Shown piece after piece: positions 1 to 11,295 of a DNA stretch of 64,000 nt. The position numbers and the translations under genes were made by a program. The DNA comes from Elephas maximus indicus. Its lineage: Eukaryota > Chordata > Mammalia > Proboscidea > Elephantidae. Below the pieces are notes generated by a model. That model had not been told where the DNA came from, did not search any database, and saw only the letters and a list, made by a program, of their open reading frames with translations. The first letter of the stretch is position 1, and each line of letters begins with the position of its first letter. The DNA lies in the NCBI RefSeq assembly GCF_024166365.1, contig NC_064827.1, positions 49,690,635 through 49,754,634 of the forward strand, given 5' to 3'.

Positions 1-3000
1 TCAGATACTTCTCAGGGCCTATAAAGTCAGCACTTGTTTATCCACAAAGTATCTAACTGCAAACCTCACAAATTTGCAAACAGAATTTATTGTATTCTCC
101 CTGCTTACTCTGCTAACATTTTTTCAACTTACTACCTATTTGGTACTTTCCTTATGCTCTGCCTTCTCAACATTTCACTTTATCTACTCACATTCTGAAA
201 GAAGATGTAAAGATTTGCAACTCCACCACCAGCAGTCCTTGCCTAGGAAAAAGTAAAAAAAAAAAAAAAAGGACAGTTCTAGCTTGGCCACTATGCTTAA
301 GAAGAAATGGTTTACAAGGAGCAGAAAGAAATTGAAGAGGAGCAAACAACAGAATCCACCCCAATGTAAGTGTGTTAATTTGTATGAGGTCAATCTGTGA
401 CTCATCCATATTCAAATGAATGTCCAAAAACAAATTCCAAAGCTAAATATAAAATGACTTTCGGACTATCCAGGTTTCAACTCATTTCCTTGTTAGGGAC
501 AGAAGGCCGTACGTTAACTCTCTCCAGCCACCACGATTCCTCTCAATGGCTACAGTTAATTGCCAACATTACTACCAATAGCACACTTGTTATACTAAAG
601 AGTTCATAGTCTCCTTACCCTGTAATCAGGTAGTGACTTAGAAGACCAGGGCAGAGCTGACTCATTACTCACAATATTTAATCGGCCCAAAAAATGCATT
701 CAACTTTAGAACCTTAAAGATCACACGGTGAGCCTAACACTTCATTTTACAGATGATGATATTTAGGCCCCCAAAAGATTAAGCTTTCCACGGTTGTATA
801 ATTTAATAGCAGCAAAGCCTGTCTCAGGCCTCTGAGACACAGTCCAGTGCTCTTTGTAACATCCATCTCATTCTTGGAGAATATGCTAAAGGAACTGAAC
901 TTGTACATGTCAAGTAATCATATTTTTTTCAGAGCTGGGTGATAGAAAAGGATTATGCCAATTATATGTGGGAAGAGGTATTTACCTCATCCATCGGCTC
1001 TAGCAGAAATGCAGATCTTATTTCATAAGCATAAATAATACCCTGACTTGATTATCACAAATGAGTAATAACTTTTCTCCCCCAAATTACTGTGGTCTTC
1101 CAGAGTTTACCAGCAATTAGGAAAAACATGACTGAGAAATAAACTCTCTTTTTAACCAGACTGCAAGCCTGTCCTGACTATTATTATTACCAAGGGATGT
1201 AAAAAATATTATTTAATGAGATTTAAAAATATTATTAGCACTTACATTATTAAGTAATTTTTCATCTCAGGTTTTTACTGTTTTTGAAATTTTTCTATAA
1301 TATGGAAAGTCTTTTGTGATCTATTACTTATTCCATGTTAAAGTAAATGTTAATATTCCAAGTCATATGGGTCTCTACCTAAAAATTCTAACAAATCATC
1401 ATAGTTTCAAAATCTCTTTGCCCAGTTTACCTCTGCATATAATAGTGTCGCACAAATCAATTTAAACATATTTTGGAAAGGAAACAAATTTCAAAGATTT
1501 TTATATTGAACTACTTAGCAGCTGGTTATACAAAGATGTCATGGTTCTCAATTTTCTAAACCTTCCATTTTTCTAAAAGAAGTTGCTATTAACATTTCCT
1601 AGGCTACAGCATCCAGTTCATCATTGAGAGGAAGCAGCATAAGAGAAAGTACAAATAAAAGGGGGAATGTGGGCAGAATAAGAGTCAAATCAAAAGTCTA
1701 CCGGGGGAAAAAAAAATCATAGCAAATCTTCCTACGCAGATATAACAAGTACAAGCCAAACTACCGTTTCTTTGTATCACAGTGCAGCTGTCTGGGCTTG
1801 TGACGGGCACCTTGACAAGATTATACTCAATTAGGAGTATCCAAAGTTGAGGTAAAGAAAACAACAAATGTATGCTCTTATATATACCCACTCATGCCAA
1901 AAATTTCCTAATCCATGTAATTTGTCACTTACATTATATTACGACTGCTATCTATTCACACTGAAATTTAGATGGGGGAATATTTTACAGATATTTACCA
2001 CCTTTGCTGAACATTCTTAGGTGCCACAGAAATCTCAAAGACGTGTGGGGCACGTTTCTGAAGTATATATTCTGACAGCAGTACAAAAAGAAGGCAGTAA
2101 AAATAAGAACTTCATGAAAGACTAGCACACAATCGGAGTTCACTTCTTGAGCTGAATTTTACAGGAAGGGTAAGATTTCAGAGAAGGGGAAGAAGTGAAT
2201 TTTATAAAAGGGAAAACTATAAGTAAATGTGGGAAGTTGAAAGGATGTTTGAAGAACAATAAAGATACCAGTGTGACTACAAGAGAGAAATTCTGTGAGG
2301 AAAAAAAAAAGAGGCCAGAATGTGGAAACCTCTGAGTTTTATTTAGAGACAACATCCAGCTGCTGAAGACTTACGAGCGTGAATGTGAAATAACAAAATC
2401 CACATTTTAGGAAGATTCATCTAGCAATGACAAGATCAATAACGGATAGTATGTAGACAGACCAGACAGAAAAGCATTACAGCAGTTCCAGGTTCCTGGG
2501 CCAGATATATCTTAAGTGCATAAATCAATGTAAACTGAAGTAACCAAATTTTATACAAGCACCTTAAATATAGTATGTAACTTCTACACTGATTGTAGAA
2601 CAGACTTGGATTTACACACAATTCTTTTACTTTTCCTCTCTATTTCCACTTTAGGTAACAACTTCTGGCTTGGAATTTTTATTTCACCTTTCCTCACACT
2701 GTAAAGAGTTTTTAACAGATTGGCTGCCCTAAGTATTAGGAAAGCAGAAACTGCTTTCTCTGCTTTGTGTGTGTAAACTAGGTCACACATGAATGTCCCT
2801 CTTCTAGAAAAAGGACTGAACCAGGTAAGTTTTCAACATTTCACAGATTTAAAGTAGCCTTATTCTATTTGATTTCCAAAAAAGGAAGGACTTACTTATA
2901 AAATATTGTTCCACTTAATGAAAAATATTGTGATCAAAAGATAATTTAAATTGCTGAAATGGTCATATTTCATATGCCTTACAGAATGCAATGCCTGATT

Positions 3001-3880
3001 TCTAGGAAATTTGACTTTTGAAAAGTTATAGAGCAATGGACATTAATTTGGAAAAATAAATGGAGGGGAATTAATTCCTTTCAAGTTCACCTAACAAAAC
3101 TCATGTTTAGGGACCTAGGATATAAGCACAGTATGGAGTCTCTTCATAAGAGAGCTTTATCTTTGCTTCCATGATCTTCTGAGTGCAAAATAAGTTGCCA
3201 CCTATCAGTGACTACTGGAATTTCTCCAACTGTCAGTCCAGCTTTCTACCCAAAAGAGCACTAAACCAGGAACACGTGGATTGGCTCAGCGTGGTCAGAC
3301 AACAGCCCTCAGCTGAACAGAGCAGCCAAGAAACACGGATTGGTGGCCCGTCTGCTCAGGCAGGAAAACGGCGGAGGGGAGCAGGAGCACAGAATTAACC
3401 AAGATAGATGTCGAGAAAGACACACTCACCCGAAGAGGGAAATGCTTTACCTGGAGAGAGATTCTCAGCCAAGGATGGATTTTTTTTTTTTTTTTTAAGG
3501 TAAACAAGGCCACGTGTTTGAAACTATCACTGAGTCCAATTCATATGAACAAACTTGATTTGTAGCTTCATAACTGCTCAAAGTGGGCAAGGGCCTTTTA
3601 CAGATAAACTTTTAAAGGTGTAGCTTATTCAAGACAATCGTTGGAAAATGTCATTTTTCCCTTAAAAAAAAAACTGTACCTAATTTTAGGGTTCCTGATA
3701 TACAGTCATTCCAGCTCTGCATAAGATTTTAAACTGAAGGGGGAATGGGTGGGGTGCAGAACACCGATTAAATTTCTACAGCATGGAAATAAAAGTATTT
3801 TTAAACCTTCTTAGGGGTGAAGAGTTAGGCAAGAAGTAATACGTGGAAACTGTCAAATGCTTCTCTACACACCCACCCAC
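1..3880. other. Upstream intergenic DNA, no gene seen
   Basis: AT-rich sequence with only short open frames that have no domain, splice structure or codon bias. The part around 715-860 resembles a decayed MIR in reverse orientation (a segment like 'ttacagatgatgatattta' followed by a short conserved run). Small poly-A and poly-T runs occur near 256-272 and 3481-3497. I see no recognisable exon, RNA gene or young SINE here. Confidence 0.6.
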
Positions 3881-3889
3881 CAGATACCA

Positions 3890-4880
3890 TCGCAGCCGGC
3901 GGGGGGAGTCTCCCTCTTCTTGCCTGACAGCTTCACTTTCTTTGAGGTCTGGAGCTGGTGATCACACTGGCCCGTCATGGTATTTTCAGTTAACAAAGCA
4001 GTTACTCAACAGGGAAAAAGCCACAAAGGAGCAACAGCAGCTGCTGCCGCACCCGTGATGCAAGTGCAGGATGAGCCCCGGGCCGCCACCGCCGCCTCGG
4101 CTCCTCCGTGACGTCCGGGAGGGGTATCCCCGGCTCTCAGGAAGCGGCGACCGCGGGCGGCTCCGCCCCCACGCGACTCCGGGCCGGCCGGGCTGCCGGG
4201 TGGCGGGACAGCCGGGCCTAGCAGCGGCCGGGGATCACCGTCCCACACGCTCACACGCACAGCCCGCCGGCCGCGCGCCCGGCCGCCTCGCCCGCGCCAC
4301 CGCGCCTCACACGCCTCACACGCCTCGCACGCCGCAGCCGGCACACGGGAGAGAGGGAGAGCCGTCCCGCGCCCCCCTCTCTCCCACACCTCACACTCAC
4401 TCACCCCGACCCCCGGCGCCGACCCCGAACCGGCGTCGCGGGTCATCGGACAGGGCACGGCGGAGCCCAAGATGGCGACTCCGCCCCCGCCCCCTCCGCA
4501 CTCCCGCGGGGTCAGGGCGCCCCCTCGCGCGGCGCGCTCGCGCTTGAGGCCCGGCTAAAAATAGCCAGGCCCGACTATACTGTATTTGGTTCGGCCGGAT
4601 CCCGGCGCGGCCGCGCGCCCGCCCCGCCGCGCCCCGCCCCGCCCCGCCCCGTGAGCCCCGCCCGGCCAGCCCCGCCCCGCGCGGGGCAGCGCTGAATGGA
4701 GAAGGGGCGGGGGTGACCGAGGGGAACCTACTCTGCTATCTGCAGCGCGCGCCGGCGGCGGGGCCAGGCCAACCGCCGAATTTAGTAACATCGCCTGCGT
4801 CAATCACGCGCCTTGCGTGCGTCAGCGCGGAGCGGCTCCAGGTCCTGCTCCCCCCTCCAGCCTTTCAATGGATACAATGT
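3890..4880. promoter_or_regulatory. Upstream CpG island with promoter-type motifs
   Basis: Base composition shifts abruptly from AT-rich to very GC- and CpG-rich at about 3.9 kb and back at about 4.9 kb. Visible motifs are a CRE-like TGACGTCC at 4109-4116, a YY1-type AAGATGGCGAC at 4469-4479, a MEF2 site at 4555-4564, many GGGCGG/CCGCCC Sp1 boxes at 4620-4710, and two TGCGTCA elements at 4796-4802 and 4818-4824. It lies about 2 kb upstream of the CRE-rich NR4A3 promoter. It could be an alternative NR4A3 promoter, a divergent lncRNA promoter or a distal element. The sequence alone does not decide between these. Confidence 0.65.
4555..4564. promoter_or_regulatory. MEF2 site inside a 14-bp palindrome-like core
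   Basis: CTAAAAATAG fits the MEF2 consensus YTA(A/T)4TAR exactly, and the flanks (GG..CC) make it nearly self-complementary. It is an AT-rich island inside a CpG island, which makes chance occurrence less likely. The paralogue NR4A1 is a well-known MEF2 target through promoter MEF2 sites. Use of this site for NR4A3 is inference. Confidence 0.55.
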
Positions 4881-5152
4881 AGGAGCGCCCTCCTTCCTTC
4901 CAAGACTGGATTGGGACCCGCGACAGTGCAGAAGCTCGGGTCTTCTAAGCTGGGTCAACTTTCGGAGCATCCTCCCACGGTCTTCTCCACACTACCCTCT
5001 GTCTGAAGTAGAAGTGGAGGTGAAGAAACATACATGTGTTTTATATTTGTATACAAATTTGTTTTCAAGTTTCTGGTTCTAGGTCGACCCTTCTTCGATT
5101 CTGAAACTTGTGCCTTCAGCAATGGGATCCTCCCCCAACTCCGCCCCTCCCA

Positions 5153-5153
<1 letters not shown>

Positions 5154-5184
<31 letters not shown>
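5154..5184. repeat. (CA)n microsatellite
   Basis: About 15 uninterrupted CA units between the two GC-rich blocks. It is a simple repeat with no further function visible. Confidence 0.9.
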
Positions 5185-5185
<1 letters not shown>

Positions 5186-6330
5186 AAAGATTATAACAGG
5201 TCAAAGAAATAAAGTGTAACATCTGATTCAAGCGGACTAGATGGGGACCACGTCTGTATTACTTCACGCAAATATTTTCGCCTCCTCAAAAATTAATTTC
5301 TGAAAGAAGTTGTTTTCACTCAGAAGCAACCTTTGGAAGTAGGAGATACTTTAACTTTGGTGAATTTTTGTTTTTGTTTTGAGCAAAAAAAATCCACACT
5401 CAAATTCATCATTTCCAGGAAGAAATTGCTCTCCCTCACACAGTCGCCCAGGCTTTCAGCACACCATTTCATGACAAATGTGTTTCAGGAGACCAGAGCA
5501 AAACCCCTAGCGAGGGACTGACTAATAACTTCTGTTGATTGATTTCGAAATGTTTAATTTGGAAGATAGGAGGGGGGACCCGTCTACAGCCATCAAAAAG
5601 TGAAAGTGCGAGCTGTGAGTTCAATTTCTAGTGGGGGGGGAGGATGGTTTGCAACAGTCAGACCTACTCAGCTGTTCAACACGTGTGTATTTGTTTTATA
5701 CACATTAAGTAGTTTCTGCTGCAGCGCGCGCGGGGGTGATGGCTGTGCACTTCGTTGGGTTATAATGTGTCCAGTTAGGAAACCCACGCCGTAACCGTAA
5801 ATGTACACAAATAAAACCTTATCCCTGGAGTCCTCTTCATCGCTATGAGAAACTTGCACCCCGCAAATGATGGGAGGGGGAGGGGCGTCAACCTTGTCCC
5901 ACAGGGCCGAAGAGACATTAACAGTTTGAGAACCCTTGCACCAGGAAAGCGCAGCTGCACCTTCGGGAGTCTTCGGGCTGGTGCCTGACTTCTGCACCGT
6001 CTGCCAGGTCACTCAGAGAAGCTGGCTGGCGGAGCCTTCCCTTTCGGAAGCGCTGCCCTCTCCCTTACCCCCTCGCCCTGGCTCCCTGCCTCGGGGCAGC
6101 CTCGGAGGAACGCCAGAAGCACTCCTCCAACTCTACTCCACCCGAGCCTGACAGCTGGGCGGGCGGTCCCGCCTGACCCGCCGGCTGGCCGCTGCACCCT
6201 CCAGCAGACGAGCGCCGAAACCAGCAGCGCCGCCGCAAAGGGGTTGGCAGCGCGGGTCAGAAAAGCCCCCGGGCCAAGGCGGGCTGTGCCGCGCAGTTTC
6301 CATTGTGCAGACGTGCGAATGGCCGGGGAA

Positions 6331-6350
6331 CGCGCGCGCGCGCGCACACG
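6331..6350. repeat. (CG)n/(CA)n alternating purine-pyrimidine run
   Basis: An uninterrupted CG-dinucleotide run (6331-6345) passes into CACACG. It lies about 60 bp upstream of the CRE cluster. Such runs can adopt Z-DNA under negative supercoiling (established for CG repeats). A role in this promoter is inference. Confidence 0.7.
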
Positions 6351-6408
6351 TATTCACACACCCTCCCTCGCACACGCGGAACCGGCTGGGCCAGAGGGAG
6401 GAGGAGGG

Positions 6409-6500
6409 TGACGTAGCGTCCCATGGCGTCACATTGACGTCTCGCATTCCAGGCACTCTATGGAGAGGCCGCTAGGGCTCCTGTGGCATAAATGACGTGC
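6409..6500 (+). promoter_or_regulatory. NR4A3: NR4A3 core promoter: CRE cluster plus TATA-like box
   Basis: Four CRE-type elements lie within 92 bp: TGACGTAG (6409-6416), GCGTCA, the reverse of TGACGC (6426-6431), TGACGTCT (6435-6442) and TGACGTGC (6493-6500). A TATA-like CATAAAT sits at 6487-6493, directly overlapping the last CRE. Transcription is therefore expected to start about 25-30 bp downstream, near 6515-6520. This fits the known rapid CREB-dependent induction of NR4A3 as an immediate-early gene. The start site itself is inferred. Confidence 0.75.
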
Positions 6501-6517
6501 CGAGAGAGCGAGCGAAC

Positions 6518-7050
6518 GCGCAGCCGGGAGAGCGGAGTCTCCTGCCTCCCGCCCCCCACCCCTTCAGCTCCTGCTCCTCCTCCGCTCCCCATACACAGAC
6601 ACGCTCACACCCGCTCCCTCACTCGCACACACAGACACACGCGCGCACACACGCTCAGCAAACACACTCCACTCTCTCCCGCGCGCTCACACCCCTCCAG
6701 CCCAGCGCCCTCGCCGGTGCAGCGCGGCGCCGTAGCCGGACGCCCCTCCCGGGCTCACTTTGCAACGCTGACAGCGCCGGCGGTGGCCGTGGAGGTGGGA
6801 ACGGCGGCGGCATCCTCCCCTTTGGTCGCAGCCAGAGACAGGACGCCCGCGGAACCCTTCGGCCGCGCTCTCCCATGAGTCGGGATCGCAGCATCCCCCG
6901 CCAGCCTCTCACAGCCTCTGGGAGCCGCTGGGCTTATACACGGCAGCTCTTCCCGGACAGCAGCTGCGACCCCCTGACCCCTCGTCAGTGCAGATTTTGG
7001 GGTAGCTCTCTAGAAACTCGCTCTAAAGACGGAATCGCCACAGCACTCAA
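6518..7050 (+). other. NR4A3: NR4A3 exon 1 (non-coding, 5' UTR)
   Basis: This GC-rich leader lies downstream of the TATA/CRE cluster. The 3' end is set by a good donor, CAA|GTACGT, at 7050/7051, which can join exon 2 at 10266. The 5' end is inferred from the TATA-like position. Open frames here are not conserved coding sequence: in the frame that would enter the NR4A3 coding frame through exon 2 there is a TAG at 7011. CA-rich and CT-rich stretches (6590-6680) are typical of a GC-rich structured leader. An exon at this place agrees with the two non-coding 5' exons known for human NR4A3. Confidence 0.6.
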
Positions 7051-7368
7051 GTACGTATGACATTCGCCTACTTAATAGGGGGACTTGCTAAAAAGTTGGC
7101 GCGATGGGGAGCGTAGCTCCTGAAATTGACAACTTTGAGTGTGGGGTTTTCCCCCTCGCCTCCCAGCACCAGCTTTGCTGGCCTCGCGGCCGGTGGGTTC
7201 TTATTTGAAACTTTTCCCCCGGAGCCGTCCCGTGGGTATCTTTGGAGCGCGTGGGATTCCTCCCCCCCCCCCCCCCAATCCGGAGAGGTGAAAGCCTCTA
7301 ACAAAGAGGAGGACCGGGGTTTGTGCAGTAGCAGCTCCAGCGATGTAATTCAGGGTATTTCGGCTCTA

Positions 7369-7382
7369 GTTGTCATGGTAAT
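7369..7382. promoter_or_regulatory. RFX X-box-like palindrome in intron 1
   Basis: GTTGTCATGGTAAT matches the RFX-family X-box (GTTGCCATGGYAAC) except for two positions. It sits about 320 bp into intron 1. It is a motif match only. Confidence 0.4.
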
Positions 7383-9432
7383 GATGCTCTCGGCTGCGGC
7401 GGCGGCGGCGGCGGCAGCGGCAGGGAGTTGCAGCTCCGGTGATAAATGGCAGTAATTTTCCTACCTTTTAAGTAGGATTGAAAACAGGGGCTCTGGTGGG
7501 TCCAAGTTAAGGTATCTAGCGGTGACTCCGGAGCTAGTTGACTGGGAGTGAGCTTAGGAGGGAACGGGCCGGGGCAGCGGCGGCTGTATTTGCAGATGCG
7601 CTCGGAGAATCCCAGGAAAGCGGGCGTAATTGTAGGAATGTGCCTTATTGCATGGAAATGAGCCTGGGACTCCGCCAGGCACGTCTGCCGGCGTCCTCGA
7701 CTTGCCCGTTTACACTTTTCCCTTCGGAGGTAATCGGGTGTAATTGCTGACTCCGGCGCCCAGACACTCGTGGGAACCGTGTCCCTCTCCTCCTGGCCTT
7801 GGTTCGGTGTGGGAAAGTAATGGTTTCCTGTTAACTGGTAGAACTCGGCGCCTTTGGAGAAGTTGCTCCGAGTGTTTTACTCTCAGTAGAAAAAGATCGG
7901 TCGTGAGCGGAGAGTGGTCAAGCGATCGCAGCCAGAGAGATTGCCTTCCAGAGGCACCTCTAGAACCTGTTGGAGGCTTCAGGACAGTCGTGAGGGAGAA
8001 TGCATTTGTTCCTAGATTCCAAAAAACGTTCTTGGAGATTGCCTTTTGACTCTACCTCCGGATTCTCCACAGGGAAAAGCTGTAAGGAAGTTTGGTTATG
8101 AGAAATCTCAGGCTGTTTTCTCAGGGCCTTAGGGTGCTGGGAGAGAGGTACAGGGAGTCGTTTAGTTATTTCATCGCGAATCCAACCCTGAACCTCCCTT
8201 TTAACCACGACGGAGAAATATTTGATAGAACTCAGAGAAAGTAAAAGCTGCCCAACAGGGCTACTGGATACAATGAATGAAGTTAGAGTTTATGCGAGTT
8301 TATCTTAGCTGAACGAGAAGTGCGTAATGTGAATATCAAAGACTCCTTAGTCCACAGGAGCCTCCTCACCTTCTCCCTCCCCCTCGCACCCACCTACCCC
8401 CTCTCCTGGGACTGTGCGCTCGCAGAAATTCTCCCCGCGGTTTGTCGCCGTCTCCCTCGGTCTTTTCTGAGAATCTCTGTCTTTCCCTTTCTGTCGGTCG
8501 CTCCTCCACTCCTCCAGCCCCCGCCCAACCTCGGTCCCCGCCCCCCAGGGTTGGAAACTCCGCGGAGGAGTCCGGGTCACAATGGTGCATTTCACGGTTT
8601 CCTCCACACACTTTACCGCCGGGAGGGGAACACGGGGGTGTTCCTTTCGTCTGCACACGAGAAAGAAAGGGGCTTTGACAGAGGTAGTTATTTCTTCCTA
8701 ATTTACAACCTCGAGGCTCTGTGCTCCCAGCCCCGGCGGCCGCGAGCCGGCACGGCTGAACGTGTTTCCAGGCGCGGAGGCTTTGCCTAGGTAACCGGCC
8801 GTTTGGGGGGCGGAGAGAGCCGGGAGACGCTAGGTTTAGCGGTAGGAAGGTGGTGGGCTTTCTCCAGCAGGCGCTGGGCGCTCGAGGGGAACCCATTGCT
8901 TGGGGAGACGCGACCCGAATCAGAGGCCTCCCCTCGGAGAAAGTCTCCATTTGAAAGGCCCCCGGGGAAAGGGGGAAGGAGGGCACCTACTGGCGGTGGC
9001 GGGGCGGGGGTGTTCCTGGAGACCCCCATTGAAGATGCGGGCGGGGCGGGTAGCGCACGCTGCACAGTGGGGAGGTTAGCCGGTACGCGCGCTGGAGCGA
9101 GCACAAGCTTTCCGTCGGAGCAACTGTGGCTGGGGTTGGGGTTGCAAGGGAATCCCCGTTTCCTGGCCGTCGAGAGCGTTAAGGCGGCGTTTCCCTGACC
9201 CGGGGGCTCCGGCCCCGCTCTCTCTTCCTGCAGGCAAGCCCGGGGGCGCAAGGGCGGCGGGGAATGAAACTTACACGACCCTACCGGCCCGCACACCCCA
9301 AGGTATTGGGGTTTTTCGTCTCCACGTTCCCACCCCTCGAGCTGTGAGTAGGTCCGGGCAAAGGGGGCGCTACAGGCCGGAGTTTGGGGCCGCCGGAGCC
9401 TTCCCCAAAGTCCGCCGACCGTCGCTTTCAGC

Positions 9433-9439
9433 TATAAAG
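9433..9439 (+). promoter_or_regulatory. Possible second TATA box before exon 2
   Basis: TATAAAG in an otherwise GC-rich segment, about 830 bp upstream of exon 2. It could serve an alternative NR4A3 first exon. No donor was assigned, so this remains a weak candidate. Confidence 0.25.
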
Positions 9440-9848
9440 TTCCGCTGCGGCTGTGCGAAGAGACGCTCGCCCAGGAGCCGTCCTCAGCGCGCTCCGGAAT
9501 GTGCCCCCTCTGGGCCGGGGTGGGCGTGAGCCTCGAAACCGCCCACCTTCGGGGCCGCCACCGGCTGGGTGCCGGGGGCCTCCCTCCTCCCGCCCCACCA
9601 CCCGCGAGGGCCGTCTGCCTCGTTGCCTTGCTTTCAGCGCGGGCCTCATTTCCACTGTGCCCTTTTGTTTGCTTGACCCCTGGCCCCCGAAACTTGCGGC
9701 TAATAGAAGCAAAGCACCATTAGCATTTAGAATGCAAAGCGCAGACTTTCATAATTCCTCCGGGTATTCATGCATTCGTTCTGGACCTTGTGCATTTCCT
9801 ATGCAACGTGTAAAATTTGTATTTGAGGGGTTGGGGGCGGGCGGAGTT

Positions 9849-9866
9849 GGAAAATAGCTATTTTCC
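9849..9866. promoter_or_regulatory. 18-bp perfect palindrome with AT core
   Basis: GGAAAATAGCTATTTTCC is exactly self-complementary. Each half contains a MEF2-like AAAATAG/CTATTTT arm. It lies at the 3' edge of the GC-rich block, 400 bp upstream of exon 2. It may be a dimeric factor site, but no factor can be named with confidence. Confidence 0.4.
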
Positions 9867-10265
9867 GCTCGTGCACACCCACAGACCCCCGAATTCGGGC
9901 GGAACTCGTTCTTCAAGTGTTCTGTCTGTCTTCAGCTTTCCTGTCTTTGCGAGCTTTGAACAAATTGTGAGGCCACAGAAATAATTTCTGGGCGACTACT
10001 GGCTGCATATTTTTTAGCCACAGCCCAGGTGCCACAAAACGGCAGTGAGTGCATTGAGTGCAGACACCTTTCCGCTGCTTCCCCGCGGCAATGTAATGTT
10101 TTATTGCCAAGGGACGCAGGTCCTCTTAAGCACTGCCTCCTTACCCTCTTAATTCTTTGTAATTAACACAGCATTTCTAGAGGCCCCCTCCAGCCCCCGA
10201 TTGTAGCTACCCCAGGCCTACCCTGGCCTCACTGTGACCTCTGCCCCCTTTCCCGGTGCCCGCAG

Positions 10266-10439
10266 AGCCCACTGTGGAAGAGCACAGCCCGGTGAGCCCG
10301 GGCCCTGAGACTGCACCCTCAGCGGAACCGGGCAGCACCGCCGCCGCTTCGCCTCCCCGGACATCCCCACCTCCTCCACCCTCAGCCTCTGCTGGAAAGA
10401 CCCCCAGCACAACCATTCAGCGCGCAAGATACCCTCCAG
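10266..10439 (+). other. NR4A3: NR4A3 exon 2 (non-coding, open in frame with the CDS)
   Basis: The acceptor is a pyrimidine-rich tract ending GCAG at 10265. The donor is CAG|GTAGGT at 10439/10440. The exon is 174 nt. Its reading frame that continues into exon 3 (last base G plus AT gives GAT, then ATG at 12680) has no stop across the whole exon and no ATG. The encoded stretch would be rich in Pro, Ser, Thr and Ala. In human extraskeletal myxoid chondrosarcoma, NR4A3 fusions can translate 5' UTR exon sequence, so an open leader is consistent with what is known. Normal translation is expected to start in exon 3. Confidence 0.75.
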
Positions 10440-11295
10440 GTAGGTCTTATGCACGATCCCTTTTTCCTCCTGGGCAGGGAGAGGTGGGTTGGGGAGCCAG
10501 ACACCCCAACTTGCCCAGCTCTGAGGCGGTTACTGCACCACGCATTTCACAGAACAGGTGGCTTCTTCCGACGAAGCTTCTCTGTATACCACACCCTGTT
10601 GCTACCGAATGGAACAGCCGACTAAATTAAGCGTTGCGTTTCTCAAAATTATTTTTTTTCTGAGAAAAAATATAAATACACTGATAGATTAGGGTCCTTT
10701 TTTATACATTTTACTGTTTTCACTTTTGTCATCCTTTTATATCCAGTTTATGTGTCGAAGAGTATGGGGTCACTTAGAGCAACACAGAGCATTTTCATAA
10801 AACCATAATCATTTGGGTGCAGGAGAAGTTTGGATCATTGAAGTTCAGAGGAAAAGAAAAAGGCATTTAAACTGAAAACTAAGAACTAAATTGAAGTTTG
10901 GCAGAAGAAAGAATTGTGGGTTTGGTTTCCACAACCTCTTCACACATTTACTAAAAGGCTACTAGGTGCCAGGCCTGTGTAGACACCAGAGAGACACAGA
11001 CAAATAGAACACAGCCCCAGCAAGTTCATTTTCTAGCTGGAAACCTCAGAAAGACACAAAGAAGAGCAATAGGCAGGGATTGTCAGGAAGGAATGACAAA
11101 AAAAGACTAACAGAGAAATCCTAGAGGTGCCAAAGAAAGAGAGAAGGAAAATAAATGAAAGACCAGCCAGTAGACATTTCATCCTAACAACCGGACAGCA
11201 AGATAAGTAATCCTTTAACCCCAAAATAGTGTCTCTTTAAGGCCCTGCTTTTAAGGCTTGAATCGGCCTTTCCTCATCACTGCTTCTTCCAACAG

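Larger units (their letters stand above)
7051..10265 (+). other. NR4A3: Intron 1, mostly GC-rich
   Basis: There is no coding exon here. The CpG-rich character continues to about 9.9 kb, suggesting an extended CpG island or shore with regulatory function. Simple repeats are a C run at 7262-7276 and a GGC-rich triplet run at 7395-7423. An RFX X-box-like GTTGTCATGGTAAT lies at 7369-7382 and an 18-bp palindrome at 9849-9866. No SINE is found in this intron, in contrast to introns 2 and 5-7, which suggests constraint on insertions near the promoter. Confidence 0.6.

Noticed and set aside
4006-4547. Open frames of about 155 codons on both strands in the upstream CpG island
   Set aside because: They are long only because GC-rich DNA lacks stops. 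They are Arg/Pro/Gly/Ala-rich, overlap on opposite strands, and have no domain or splice support.
6497-7060. 187-codon frame over exon 1
   Set aside because: It begins at GTG close to the inferred start of transcription, is low complexity, and ends just past the donor. The frame does not lead into the NR4A3 CDS.
8320-9857. Several frames of 100-206 codons on both strands in intron 1
   Set aside because: Same cause: GC-rich intronic DNA. They are mutually overlapping with low-complexity Pro/Arg/Ser composition.
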